From contig NZ_FMZC01000014.1 of NCBI RefSeq assembly GCF_900102625.1, positions 1 through 64,000 on the forward strand: a DNA stretch of 64,000 bases, read 5' to 3'. A program made the translations under genes and the position numbers. Source of the DNA: Paracidovorax valerianellae (GTDB lineage Bacteria; Pseudomonadota; Gammaproteobacteria; Burkholderiales; Burkholderiaceae_C). The notes beneath the pieces were generated by a model, which was given only the letters and a program-made list of their open reading frames with translations, ran no database searches and was not told where the DNA came from. Position 1 is the first letter of the stretch. Each line of letters begins with the position of its first letter. Shown here piece by piece: positions 19,302-27,376 of the stretch.

Positions 19302-20732
19302 TCAGGCCTTGGGCGCCTTGGCGGGGCGCTTCCAGTTCTCGATGATCACCTGCCGGCCGCGCGCCACGCTCAAGGCCCCGGGCGGCGCATCCTTGGTGAT
19401 GGTGGAGCCACCGCCCACCGTGCCGCCGGCGCCGATGGTCACCGGCGCCACCAGCACGCTGTTGCTGCCGATGTGCACATCGGCTTCGATGACGGTGCGG
19501 AACTTGCTGGCGCCGTCGTAGTTGGCGGTGATGCTGCCGGCGCCGTAGTTCACCCGCTCGCCCACCGTGGCATCGCCCAGGTAGGCCAGATGGTTGGCCT
19601 TGGCACCGTCGGCCAGCGTGGAATTTTTGACCTCGACGAAATTGCCGATGTGCACCTCTCGGCCTAACTGGGCGCCGGGGCGCAGGCGGGCGAATGGGCC
19701 GACCAGCGCGCCCGGACCCACCTCGACCCCCGCTTTTTCGCCATCGATGTGCGTATAGGGGTGGATCACCGCGCCCGCCGCGATGGTGGCGTTGGCGATG
19801 CAGCAGTGCGCGCCGATCTGCACGCCCTCGCCCAGTTCCACATGGCCGGTGAAGATGCAGTTCACGTCGATTTCCACATCCTGCGCACAGACCAGGCGGC
19901 CTGGCACGCCGGTGCGCACATCGTCGCGCAGGTCGAAGCGCGCGGGGTCGGCCAGGCGCACGCCCTGCTCCATCAGCGCCGCGGCCTGGCGGGCCTGGTG
20001 CGCACGCTCCAGTTCGGCCAGTTGCAGGGGGCTGTTCACGCCGGCCACCTGCAGCGCATCGGTGATGCGGTGCGCCGCCACGGGCACGCCGTCGGCAACG
20101 GCCATGGCGACGATGTCGGTCAGGTAGTACTCGCCCTGCGCGTTGTCGTTGCGCAGCCGGGCCAGCCAGCCGGCCAGCCGCCGCGCCGGCACGGCCATGA
20201 TGCCGCTGTACACCTCGGTGATGGCGCGCTGGGCCTCGGTGGCGTCCTTGTGCTCGACGATGCCCTGCACGGCGCCAGCGGCATCGCGCACGATGCGGCC
20301 GTAGCCCGTCGGGTCCGGCAGCGCCACGGTCAGCAGCGCCAGGCGCTCGTGCGCCGAAGCCTCCACCAGGGCCCGCAAGGTGGCGGCCTGCGTCAGGGGC
20401 ACGTCGCCCGACAGCACGACCACCGTGCCGTCGCCAGTCAGCGCCGGCATGGCCTGCTGCACGGCGTGGCCGGTGCCGAGCTGCGGCTCCTGCCGCGCGA
20501 ACTTCAGGTCGAACCCGGCGCCAGCGCTCGGCACTCCTGCGACGGCCGCTTCCACTTCCATCGCCCCATGCCCGGTGATCACGACCACGCGGCGCGCCTG
20601 CAGGCTCGCGGCCTGGTCCAGCACATGGCGCAGCAGCGGCCGTCCGGCCAGGCGCTGAAGGACTTTGGGGGTGCGGCTTTTCATGCGCGTGCCCTTGCCC
20701 GCCGCCATGATGATGATGTCCAGTGCTGTCAT
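19302..20732 (-). CDS. glmU: Bifunctional N-acetylglucosamine-1-phosphate uridyltransferase / glucosamine-1-phosphate acetyltransferase
   Basis: 476-residue enzyme making UDP-GlcNAc. N-terminal pyrophosphorylase: LDIIIMAAGKGTRMKSRTPK, LGTGHAVQQ, VVLSGDVPL. C-terminal left-handed beta-helix with hexapeptide repeats from about residue 265 (GRLVCAQDVEIDVNC onward), RLRPGAQLG, HIGNFVEVKNS and NYDGASKFRT. Full length. Works in the same pathway as glmS about 1.5 kb away, although in a separate transcription unit. No regulatory site recognised upstream beyond the dispersed repeat. Confidence 0.97.
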   Translation of the reverse strand: MTALDIIIMAAGKGTRMKSRTPKVLQRLAGRPLLRHVLDQAASLQARRVVVITGHGAMEVEAAVAGVPSAGAGFDLKFARQEPQLGTGHAVQQAMPALTGDGTVVVLSGDVPLTQAATLRALVEASAHERLALLTVALPDPTGYGRIVRDAAGAVQGIVEHKDATEAQRAITEVYSGIMAVPARRLAGWLARLRNDNAQGEYYLTDIVAMAVADGVPVAAHRITDALQVAGVNSPLQLAELERAHQARQAAALMEQGVRLADPARFDLRDDVRTGVPGRLVCAQDVEIDVNCIFTGHVELGEGVQIGAHCCIANATIAAGAVIHPYTHIDGEKAGVEVGPGALVGPFARLRPGAQLGREVHIGNFVEVKNSTLADGAKANHLAYLGDATVGERVNYGAGSITANYDGASKFRTVIEADVHIGSNSVLVAPVTIGAGGTVGGGSTITKDAPPGALSVARGRQVIIENWKRPAKAPKA

Positions 20733-20834
20733 GTAGGGTCCGTTCGGTTGCGGCCGCGCGGCACGGCGACCGGCGGCCCTGGAAGAATCCGCCGATTATC
20801 GGCGCCAGGCCTGCTGCAGCCTGATTTTTAGGTT

Positions 20835-20883
20835 GCTATTGAATTAATAGCACTGCTCCCTAGTGCTTATTGCGCTGGAGGCC
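20835..20883. repeat. Dispersed comamonad-type intergenic element, copy 1
   Basis: GCTATT-gaatt-AATAGC palindrome (20835-20851) followed by CACTGCTCCCTAGTGCTTAT and ending TGCGCTGGAGGCC. Same architecture as the copies at 39079 and 55389, in reverse orientation, between glmU and the FNR-like gene. Confidence 0.75.
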
Positions 20884-20898
20884 GATTCGGCTAAAACA

Positions 20899-21669
20899 TC
20901 AAAGCAGAGGCACAGGCCGCGGAATGGCGTCGTAGTACTCGGCGATGCGGGCCAGCGCCCGCGGATTGATGATGCGCAGCCGCCCGGCCGAAATCTCGTG
21001 CAGGCCCAGTTGCGACAGCCGCCGCAGCGTCTTGTTGGTGTGCACCAGCGACAGCCCGAGCGAGTCGGCGATGTGCTGCTGCGTGATGGGAAATTCGACC
21101 GTGCCGTCTTCGGACAGGCCCAGGCGGTCGAGCCGGCGATACAGGTGCATGAGCAGCATGGCCACGCGCTCGGTGGCATTGCGCCGGCCGGTGGTGAGCA
21201 GGTTGTCGTCCACCATGCCCTCGCCCCGCGCCGCCAGCCAGGTCACGTCGTAGCCCAGGCGCCCGTGGTCACGGAACAGCGACCACAGCCCCTCGGCCGG
21301 AAACACGCAGAACGCGCAGGCGGTGACGGCCTCCACGCCGTGCATGGCGGTTTCGCCGAACTCCTGCTGCAGACCGAGCAGGTCGCCGGGCAGCAGAAAG
21401 CCAAGGATCTGGCGGCGCCCGTCGGAGAGCGTCTTGTACCGAAACGCCCAGCCGGTGTAGAGCGTGTAGAGCTTGCCGTTGGGCTGGTGCTCCCGGATCA
21501 GCGTGCCGCCGGCTGCAACGGTGGCCGTGCCGCACCGGAAATCGTCGATGAACCGCAACTCCTGCGGCGACACGGCGGTGAAAGCGGAAGTGTTATTGCG
21601 CAACCGGCACGCATCGCAGTGGCGCGGAATCGTGTGCGCCAGAGATTCAGAAGCAAAGTCCACGCTCAT
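20899..21669 (-). CDS. Crp/FNR-family transcriptional regulator
   Basis: 256-residue regulator: cyclic-nucleotide-binding-like beta-roll (about 25-140, e.g. GGTLIREHQ, LYTGWAFRYKTL, GRRQILGFLLPGDLLGLQ) and Crp-type helix-turn-helix (ITQQHIADSLGLSLVHTNKTL). The N-terminus has CDACRLR, like the first two iron-sulfur cysteines of FNR, and a CAFC pair near residue 120, but the third N-terminal cysteine of FNR is replaced (RNNTSAF). An oxygen-labile cluster is therefore doubtful. Start at 21669 matches family N-termini. Divergent from a BLUF photoreceptor gene. Confidence 0.9.
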   Translation of the reverse strand: MSVDFASESLAHTIPRHCDACRLRNNTSAFTAVSPQELRFIDDFRCGTATVAAGGTLIREHQPNGKLYTLYTGWAFRYKTLSDGRRQILGFLLPGDLLGLQQEFGETAMHGVEAVTACAFCVFPAEGLWSLFRDHGRLGYDVTWLAARGEGMVDDNLLTTGRRNATERVAMLLMHLYRRLDRLGLSEDGTVEFPITQQHIADSLGLSLVHTNKTLRRLSQLGLHEISAGRLRIINPRALARIAEYYDAIPRPVPLL

Positions 21670-21701
21670 AAAGGCGAATCGGTAAGAACTGGTGGGCGGC
21701 G

Positions 21702-21772
21702 ATTCTAGGCAAACCAGGGCATTTCGCCCTATGTCTTTTGACATTGTGCGCGGCGCGCCACAGGCCTAGATT
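21702..21772. promoter_or_regulatory. Symmetric divergent promoter region, FNR-like gene and BLUF gene
   Basis: TCTAGGC (21704-21710) and GCCTAGA (21764-21770) are inverted copies. Each contains a possible -10: TAGAAT on the minus strand, TAGATT on the plus strand. Between them lie AGGGC-ATTTC-GCCCT (21716-21730), a candidate operator, and a perfect TTGACA at 21738. The plus -10 is only 10 bases from the BLUF ATG, so that transcript may be nearly leaderless. Confidence 0.45.
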
Positions 21773-21782
21773 CAGTGCACCA

Positions 21783-22181
21783 ATGCCCATTGACTTTCCG
21801 CCCTATGAAGTTCTGTACGTGAGCAACTTCGCCCCCGGCCAGCCCCTGAGTTCGATTGCCGCCATCGCAGCCCGATCGCGCACCACCAACGCATCGCGCG
21901 GCATCACGGGCCTGCTGGTGTTCGACGGCCTGCGGTTCTGCCAGCAGCTCGAAGGCCGGCAGGAAAACGTGCTGCCGCTGGTGGAGCGCATCCGCCAGGA
22001 CCCGCGCCACACCGATGTCGCGGTGCTGCACCATGGACCGCTGGCAAAGCGGCGATTTCGCAACTTCAGCCTGGCGTTCAGCACGCTGGAAGAAGCGGAC
22101 GCCCTGGAGCGCCTTCGGGAGTTGAAAGGCACCGCCGCCGTGGCGGCCTTCAAGGCCCTGCCGATCGAACTGGAAATGTGA
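21783..22181 (+). CDS. BLUF-domain blue-light photoreceptor
   Basis: 132-residue single-domain BLUF protein that binds FAD and changes hydrogen bonding on blue-light absorption. The key residues are in place: Tyr12 in VLYVSNF, Asn36 in TTNASRGITGLLVF and Gln54 in FCQQLEG. No output domain is fused, so signalling must go through a protein partner. There is no ribosome binding site before the ATG. Divergent from a Crp/FNR-type regulator, a plausible partner (inference). Confidence 0.93.
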   Translation: MPIDFPPYEVLYVSNFAPGQPLSSIAAIAARSRTTNASRGITGLLVFDGLRFCQQLEGRQENVLPLVERIRQDPRHTDVAVLHHGPLAKRRFRNFSLAFSTLEEADALERLRELKGTAAVAAFKALPIELEM

Positions 22182-22344
22182 AGAAGCGAGAGGAAGCGAG
22201 AAGTGGACGGCGGCCTTGAAAGCCGCTGTCCGCGTGCCGAAGGGGTGTGCCGGCGTTGCGTGGAAAAATGCCATGACTCTTTCCACAGACCCATTCAAAA
22301 GGCCTTCAGCACCCTGACGCTTCCTGTAAGAAGGAAGAGAGGGT

Positions 22345-22370
22345 TGCCGCTCCCGCTGGCGGGGAGCGGC
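22345..22370 (-). terminator. GC-rich hairpin after the first DUF2917 gene
   Basis: GCCGCTCCC and GGGAGCGGC form a nine-pair stem with a seven-base loop, ten bases after the DUF2917 stop. No T-run follows on the minus strand, so terminator function is uncertain. Confidence 0.35.
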
Positions 22371-22379
22371 GCGCCAGCC

Positions 22380-22751
22380 TCAGGCGCAGCAGGCGTCGCC
22401 TTGCGTGGCCGGCGCCTGCACCGAGCTTTGCGCAGAGCGAACAGCGCTGGACGCGCTGAAGCGGTACTGCACGCCGTCGCGCCCGAGCGGTTCGATCACG
22501 GCATGCTGTCCAGCCGCGACCCACAAGGTCTGGCCAGCGTTGAGGAACACGTCCCCAGCCGCCATGTCGCGCTCGCCGTTGGGGCCGTCGTCCAGCGTGA
22601 CCCAGGCATGGCCCGACATGATGCGCAGCGCCATCGGTGCGCGGGGGCGCAGGCTGTGCGCACGGCCATTGGCCAGCGTGCAAATGTCTTTCGCCTCACC
22701 GCGAGGCAAGACAGCGGATTGTTGAAATTTCAGAACATTTGAAGCGGTCAT
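22380..22751 (-). CDS. DUF2917 protein, first copy
   Basis: 123-residue protein. The recognisable DUF2917 core is LRIMSGHAWVTLDDGPNGERD, DVFLNAGQTLWVAAGQHAVI (here in two parts), a small cupin-like beta fold of unknown function. No signal peptide. Ends in DACCA. AGGAG six bases before the ATG at 22751. It shares an upstream two-part motif with the second DUF2917 gene. Confidence 0.85.
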   Translation of the reverse strand: MTASNVLKFQQSAVLPRGEAKDICTLANGRAHSLRPRAPMALRIMSGHAWVTLDDGPNGERDMAAGDVFLNAGQTLWVAAGQHAVIEPLGRDGVQYRFSASSAVRSAQSSVQAPATQGDACCA

Positions 22752-22809
22752 TTCTTTCTCCTGGAAAACCCTAGCGATGTGCCTATGATGCTTCTGGGCC
22801 CAACGCACC

Positions 22810-22857
22810 GTCCAATGAAAACGCCTTTGTCGATTCATGCCGCGTTCACATCAATGC
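22810..22857 (-). promoter_or_regulatory. Two-part motif upstream of first DUF2917 gene
   Basis: On the plus strand GTCCAATGAAAAC starts at 22810 and CACATCAATGC starts at 22847, 37 bases apart. The same two words occur with the same 37-base offset upstream of the second DUF2917 gene. A CATCAATGC word recurs at 22888. Likely LysR-type activator sites. Confidence 0.65.
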
Positions 22858-22942
22858 GGAACGGTGGCCTGATCTATTCGCATTGCGCATCAATGCAAGC
22901 GCGAGGCGCTGGCGGAACAGCCTTCCAGCGGCGCCCTGCAGC

Positions 22943-23404
22943 TCACAGCACCAGCCCTTGCACCAAGCGGCCTGCGGCGCCGGCCGCACCACGCAGCGCC
23001 TCTAAAAGGTCGGCCCAAGGCGCCGCCACGCCGCCAGCCCATGCCTCGGCGTGGATTCGTACTCGGGCCGGCAACGGGTCCCACCGAAAGCGAACTCCAG
23101 CCCCGTCCTTCAAAGAAGAACACGTCCCTGCCCGGCTGCGATGCCAGGGTTCGAGCACGACATGGGAGCCTGCTTCGACAACATATGCATCCCCTTCTGA
23201 AAGGAATACGTCCTGTGCGATCGCACCTGCCTTTGCAGCGACCGTGACCCACACGCCGCCATGCTCGATGCGCAACCGTGCCCGCTGGATGGGGCGCAGG
23301 CCCAGGGCGCGGTGCGGCGGCAACGTCCAGCACCCGGCAAGCTCTCGAGCAGCCTTTGCATCCAACTCGGATTGTTGCGATTCCAGAACGGGATGGTTTC
23401 TCAT
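22943..23404 (-). CDS. DUF2917 protein, second copy
   Basis: 153-residue DUF2917 protein: LRIEHGGVWVTVAAKAGAI, DVFLSEGDAYVVEAGSHVVL and VRFRWDPLP match the first copy's core. The C-terminal 45 residues (AWADLLEALRGAAGAAGRLVQGLVL in part) are an extra helical tail. GAGGAG six bases before 23404 sets the start. Tandem with the first copy and divergent from a LysR gene. Confidence 0.83.
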   Translation of the reverse strand: MRNHPVLESQQSELDAKAARELAGCWTLPPHRALGLRPIQRARLRIEHGGVWVTVAAKAGAIAQDVFLSEGDAYVVEAGSHVVLEPWHRSRAGTCSSLKDGAGVRFRWDPLPARVRIHAEAWAGGVAAPWADLLEALRGAAGAAGRLVQGLVL

Positions 23405-23469
23405 GGCGGGCTCCTCGAACGGCCTACAGGGTTGACTGGCCTGGATATTCAAGCCTTCACCCCTTCCCG

Positions 23470-23517
23470 GTCCAATGAAAACCCGGTGATAATTTAATTC
23501 CACCAGCACATCAATGC
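23470..23517. promoter_or_regulatory. Two-part motif between second DUF2917 gene and LysR gene
   Basis: GTCCAATGAAAAC at 23470 and CACATCAATGC at 23507, the same words and the same 37-base offset as at 22810/22847. The distal word overlaps the possible LysR start codons at 23514 and 23523, which would allow autoregulation. Confidence 0.65.
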
Positions 23518-24515
23518 ATGCCATGAATCTGCCTGCACCCATCACCCATCTGCGCACGCGGCCCGTGGCGGTCGGCCACTGGCGCGCCTTTCTGGCGGTG
23601 GCCCGCCACCTGAACTTCCGGGCGGCGGCGGAAGAGCTTTCGCTCACCCAGTCCGCGGTGAGCCGCCAGATCCAGTCGCTCGAAGAAGAAGTGGGCGTGC
23701 CGCTGTTTTTGCGCCACACCCGCGCGGTGGAACTGACCAGCGCCGGAGCACAGCTGCAGCGCGCGGTGGCGCCTGCGCTGGAACGCATGGACGCCTGCGT
23801 GCGCCTGGTGCGCCAGACGGCCGGCCGCAAAAGCGTGGCCATCACGACCTGGGCGAGCTTCGCTTCGATGTGGCTCATTCCGCGCATGGAGGAGTTCCAG
23901 CGCGACAACCCCGACATCGACATCCGCATCGACGCGAGCGATGTGGCCGTGGACCTGGAAACCGCCGACGTGGACCTGGCCCTGCGCTACAGCCTGCCCA
24001 GCGCCAGCACGCAGGGCTCGCAGCGTTTGTTCGGCGAACAACTGGCCGTGGTGGCAAGCCCCTGGCTCATCAAGAGCAACCCGCCCATCCGGGGACCCGA
24101 GGACGTGACCCGCTACACGCTCATCGAAGCCGGCGATGCGCACCGCACCATGCACCTCGAATGGCTGACCTGGCGGCGCTGGTTCGAACTGAACGGCAAG
24201 AAGACCCTGCAGCCCAAGCGCTGGCTGTATTTCAACTACGCGCACCAGATCGTGCAGGCCACACTGGCCGGCCAGGGGCTGGCCCTGGCGCGCATGCCGC
24301 TCATCGCCGATGCCCTGGCGTCGGGCGACCTGGTGGAGGTTCTGCCCGGCTACCGGCTCGACTCTCCGCTGGCGTACTGGCTGCTGGTGGGGCCACGCAG
24401 CGGGCAGCGGCCGGAAATCCGGGCTTTCTGCGCCTGGCTCACCTTGCAGGCCCAGGCCACGCGCGAGGCCATCGGCGACGTGCCCGATCCGGACCTGAGC
24501 GACAACCTCGATTGA
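23514..24515 (+). CDS. LysR-type regulator (GcvA-like)
   Basis: 330-333 residues depending on use of ATG 23514 or 23523; neither has a clear ribosome binding site. Helix-turn-helix NFRAAAEELSLTQSAVSRQIQ, then the type 2 periplasmic-binding-like effector domain (PDIDIRIDASDVAVDLETAD in part, DLALRYSLPS). The GcvA-like sequence style includes the basic loop before SLTQSAVSRQI. Divergent from two DUF2917 genes, which are its likely targets. Confidence 0.93.
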   Translation: MHAMNLPAPITHLRTRPVAVGHWRAFLAVARHLNFRAAAEELSLTQSAVSRQIQSLEEEVGVPLFLRHTRAVELTSAGAQLQRAVAPALERMDACVRLVRQTAGRKSVAITTWASFASMWLIPRMEEFQRDNPDIDIRIDASDVAVDLETADVDLALRYSLPSASTQGSQRLFGEQLAVVASPWLIKSNPPIRGPEDVTRYTLIEAGDAHRTMHLEWLTWRRWFELNGKKTLQPKRWLYFNYAHQIVQATLAGQGLALARMPLIADALASGDLVEVLPGYRLDSPLAYWLLVGPRSGQRPEIRAFCAWLTLQAQATREAIGDVPDPDLSDNLD

Positions 24516-24600
24516 GACGGCGGACCTCAAGCGCCCGTCCCGCCAAAACTGAGGCCGCCATCGGGCGAGCCTCAGTGGGTGAAATGGAAAAACTTAAGGG

Positions 24601-25836
24601 TCAAGCGCTGAGCGTCACGCGGGCGAACTTGCGCTTGCCCACTTGCAGCACGTAAGTGCCCGCTTCCAGTTTGAGCCCCTTGTCGCCGACGACGCTCCCA
24701 TCCACCCGCACGCCACCGCCTTCGATCAGGCGGCTGGCCTCGCTGCCGGAAGGCGCCAGGTTGGCCTGCCGCAGCAGCGCGCCGATGCCCAGCGGAGCGC
24801 CTGCCAGCGCCACCTCGGGAATTTCATCGGGCACGCCGCCCTTGCTGCGGTTGATGAAATCCGCTTCGGCCGCATCGGCCGCCGCCGCGCTGTGAAAGCG
24901 GGCGGTGATCTCCTTGGCCAGCATGACCTTGGCATCCTTGGGATTGCGGCCACCCTCCACTTCGGCCTTCAGCGCGGCGATCTCGGCCAGCGTCTTGAAC
25001 GACAGCAGGGTGTACCAGTCCCACATCAGCGTGTCGGAGATGGACAGCACCTTGGCGAACATGGTGTTGGCATCTTCGGCAATGCCGATGTAGTTATTCT
25101 TGGATTTCGACATCTTGTCGACGCCGTCCAACCCCACCAGCAGGGGCATGGTGAGCACGCACTGCGGCTCCTGGCCGTATTCCTGCTGGAGGTGGCGCCC
25201 CATGAGCAGGTTGAACTTCTGGTCGGTGCCGCCCAGTTCCAGGTCGCTTTTCAAGGCCACCGAGTCGTAGCCCTGCATGAGCGGGTAGAGGAATTCATGC
25301 ACGCTGATCGACTGGCCGGTGGTGAAGCGCTTGTGGAAATCGTCGCGCTCCATCATGCGGGCCACCGTGTACTTGGCCGCCAGCTGGATCATGCCCGTGG
25401 CGCCCAGCGGCTCGCTCCATTCGCTGTTGTAGCGAATCTCGGTCTTGGCCGGGTCCAGCACCATGCTGGCCTGCTTGTAATAGGTTTCCGCGTTCACCCG
25501 GATCTGCTCGGGGGTCAGCGGCGGGCGGGTGCTGTTGCGGCCGGAAGGATCGCCGATCAGGCTGGTGAAATCGCCGATCAGGAAGATCACCTGATGGCCC
25601 AGATCCTGTAACTGCCGCATCTTGTTGAGCACCACCGTGTGGCCGATGTGGATGTCCGGCGCCGTGGGGTCCAGGCCCAGCTTGATGCGCAACGGCACGC
25701 CCGTCGCCTCGGAGCGCGCCAGCTTCTTCACCCACTCATCGCGGGGCAGCAATTCTTCGACGCCCCGCAGAGACACCTCAAGCGCCCGTCCTACACCATC
25801 GGACATTGGGAATGTTGTAACAGCAGATTGATTCAT
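24601..25836 (-). CDS. tyrS: Tyrosine--tRNA ligase
   Basis: 411-residue class I synthetase charging tRNA-Tyr. HIGH motif in [17 protein letters not shown] motif in [12 protein letters not shown], and a C-terminal S4 RNA-binding domain ([20 protein letters not shown]). Start at 25836 ([14 protein letters not shown]); an alternative is the Met ten residues later. Divergent from the M23 peptidase gene. The length and C-terminal S4 domain are of the TyrZ-like long form. Confidence 0.96.
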   Translation of the reverse strand: MNQSAVTTFPMSDGVGRALEVSLRGVEELLPRDEWVKKLARSEATGVPLRIKLGLDPTAPDIHIGHTVVLNKMRQLQDLGHQVIFLIGDFTSLIGDPSGRNSTRPPLTPEQIRVNAETYYKQASMVLDPAKTEIRYNSEWSEPLGATGMIQLAAKYTVARMMERDDFHKRFTTGQSISVHEFLYPLMQGYDSVALKSDLELGGTDQKFNLLMGRHLQQEYGQEPQCVLTMPLLVGLDGVDKMSKSKNNYIGIAEDANTMFAKVLSISDTLMWDWYTLLSFKTLAEIAALKAEVEGGRNPKDAKVMLAKEITARFHSAAAADAAEADFINRSKGGVPDEIPEVALAGAPLGIGALLRQANLAPSGSEASRLIEGGGVRVDGSVVGDKGLKLEAGTYVLQVGKRKFARVTLSA

Positions 25837-25872
25837 AAGGGTTTTTTTGGGGGTTTCCGGGGCGCTCGTCGT

Positions 25873-25907
25873 TATACTCCGGCCCACATTTGCAGTGGCG
25901 GATTCTA
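25873..25907. promoter_or_regulatory. Divergent -10 elements for tyrS and the M23 peptidase gene
   Basis: TATACT at 25873-25878 on the plus strand and TAGAAT on the minus strand (25902-25907) face through each other in the 178-base gap. -35 boxes are not convincing. Confidence 0.35.
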
Positions 25908-26014
25908 GTGGTCCTGCCGCTTCGGCCTCTTGCACCGAATGGCTGCAACCTGACTGACAAGCTCGTGCGTTCCGCCCCGCCGGCCCGAACGCACCTCACC
26001 CTGGGGTAAGACAC

Positions 26015-27376
26015 TTGAACAATGGCTTGAAATCCGCCAGCCTCGCACTGCTGGACCGGCTATCGCGCATCGCCCAGAACCATCCCAAACGCATCACTGC
26101 CGCCATCGCAACCCTGTTGCTGACGGGCGGCGGCGGCGCTTTCGCCGTGGCATCCTTCGCTCCGGACCCGGCCGACCTGCCCCGCAGCGTCGTCGAATAC
26201 CCGGTGGATTCGCTGGCCAGCGACCAGTCGCTGGCAGCGCTGGTGGACATTCCCAACTATTCCCTCTACCGCTCGGACCAGACCCGCAGCAGCGATACGG
26301 CCGAAGCCATCCTGCAGCGCCTGGGCGTGGCGGACCCTGCCGCAGCCGCCTTCCTGCGCAGTGACGGCCAGGTGCGCCAGACCCTGCTGGGCCGCGCTGG
26401 CCGCTCGGTGTCTGCAGAGACGACGGACGACCACCGCCTCATCAGCCTCACCGCACGCTGGGTGCAGGACGACAGCGGCAACTTCCGCCGCCTGGTGGTG
26501 CAGCGCAAAGGCAACGATTTCACCTCGCGCGTCGAAACGGCGCCGCTGACCGTCGGCACCCGGCTGGCCGGCGGCATCATCCGCAGCTCGCTTTTCGCCG
26601 CCACCGATGCGGCCAACATTCCCGACGCTGTCGCCACTCAGATCGCTGAAGTGTTTGCCAGCAACATCGACTTTCACCGGGCCTTGCGCAAGGACGACCG
26701 GTTCTCGGTCGTCTACGAAACGCTGGAAGCCGATGGCGAGCCACTGCGCAGCGGCCGGGTGCTGAGCACCGAGTTCCACAACAACGGCAAGACGCACGAT
26801 GCCGTCTGGTTCCAGGAAACCCCTAGCTCCAAGGGCGCCTACTACACACTGGACGGCGAAAGCATGCGCCGCGCCTACCTCACCTCGCCGGTGGAGTTCT
26901 CGCGCATTTCGAGCGGTTTCAAGATGCGCTTTCACCCCATCCTGCAAAAGTGGCGCGCTCACCTGGGCACTGACTTCGCAGCACCGACCGGCACGGCCGT
27001 GCGCACCGTGGGCGACGGCACCGTCGATTTCGCGGGCGTGCAGAACGGCTATGGCAACGTCATTTACGTGAAGCACCGCAACCAGCACGTCACCGTGTAT
27101 GCCCACCTGAGCCGCATCGACGTGCGCAAGGGCCAGAGCGTGGAGCAAGGCCAGACCATCGGCGCCGTCGGCGCCACCGGTTGGGCGACCGGCCCGCACT
27201 TGCACTTTGAATTCCGCGTGGACGGCCAGCACCAGGATCCGATGGTGATCGCTCAGCAAAGCGAAGCCGCCATGCCCGTGTCTACCGCCTCCCGTGCCGC
27301 GTTCAACCGCCTGGCATCGAACATGCGCATTCAGCTGTCGGCAGCCGCTCAGGTGCAGCAAGCCAGCGCCCAGTGA
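26015..27376 (+). CDS. M23-family peptidoglycan endopeptidase, membrane anchored
   Basis: 453 residues from a probable TTG start (26015), since no ATG or GTG fits and the N-terminus is of family type. A signal anchor spans about residues 27-48. A periplasmic region with a LysM/OapA-like segment (DTAEAILQRLGV) leads to the LytM domain at about 300-410, with the zinc site complete: H316 and D320 in HLGTD, H395 and H397 in GPHLHFEF, plus H364. Cleaves peptide cross-links in cell-wall growth or division. Overlaps the GTG of anmK. Confidence 0.93.
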   Translation: MNNGLKSASLALLDRLSRIAQNHPKRITAAIATLLLTGGGGAFAVASFAPDPADLPRSVVEYPVDSLASDQSLAALVDIPNYSLYRSDQTRSSDTAEAILQRLGVADPAAAAFLRSDGQVRQTLLGRAGRSVSAETTDDHRLISLTARWVQDDSGNFRRLVVQRKGNDFTSRVETAPLTVGTRLAGGIIRSSLFAATDAANIPDAVATQIAEVFASNIDFHRALRKDDRFSVVYETLEADGEPLRSGRVLSTEFHNNGKTHDAVWFQETPSSKGAYYTLDGESMRRAYLTSPVEFSRISSGFKMRFHPILQKWRAHLGTDFAAPTGTAVRTVGDGTVDFAGVQNGYGNVIYVKHRNQHVTVYAHLSRIDVRKGQSVEQGQTIGAVGATGWATGPHLHFEFRVDGQHQDPMVIAQQSEAAMPVSTASRAAFNRLASNMRIQLSAAAQVQQASAQ

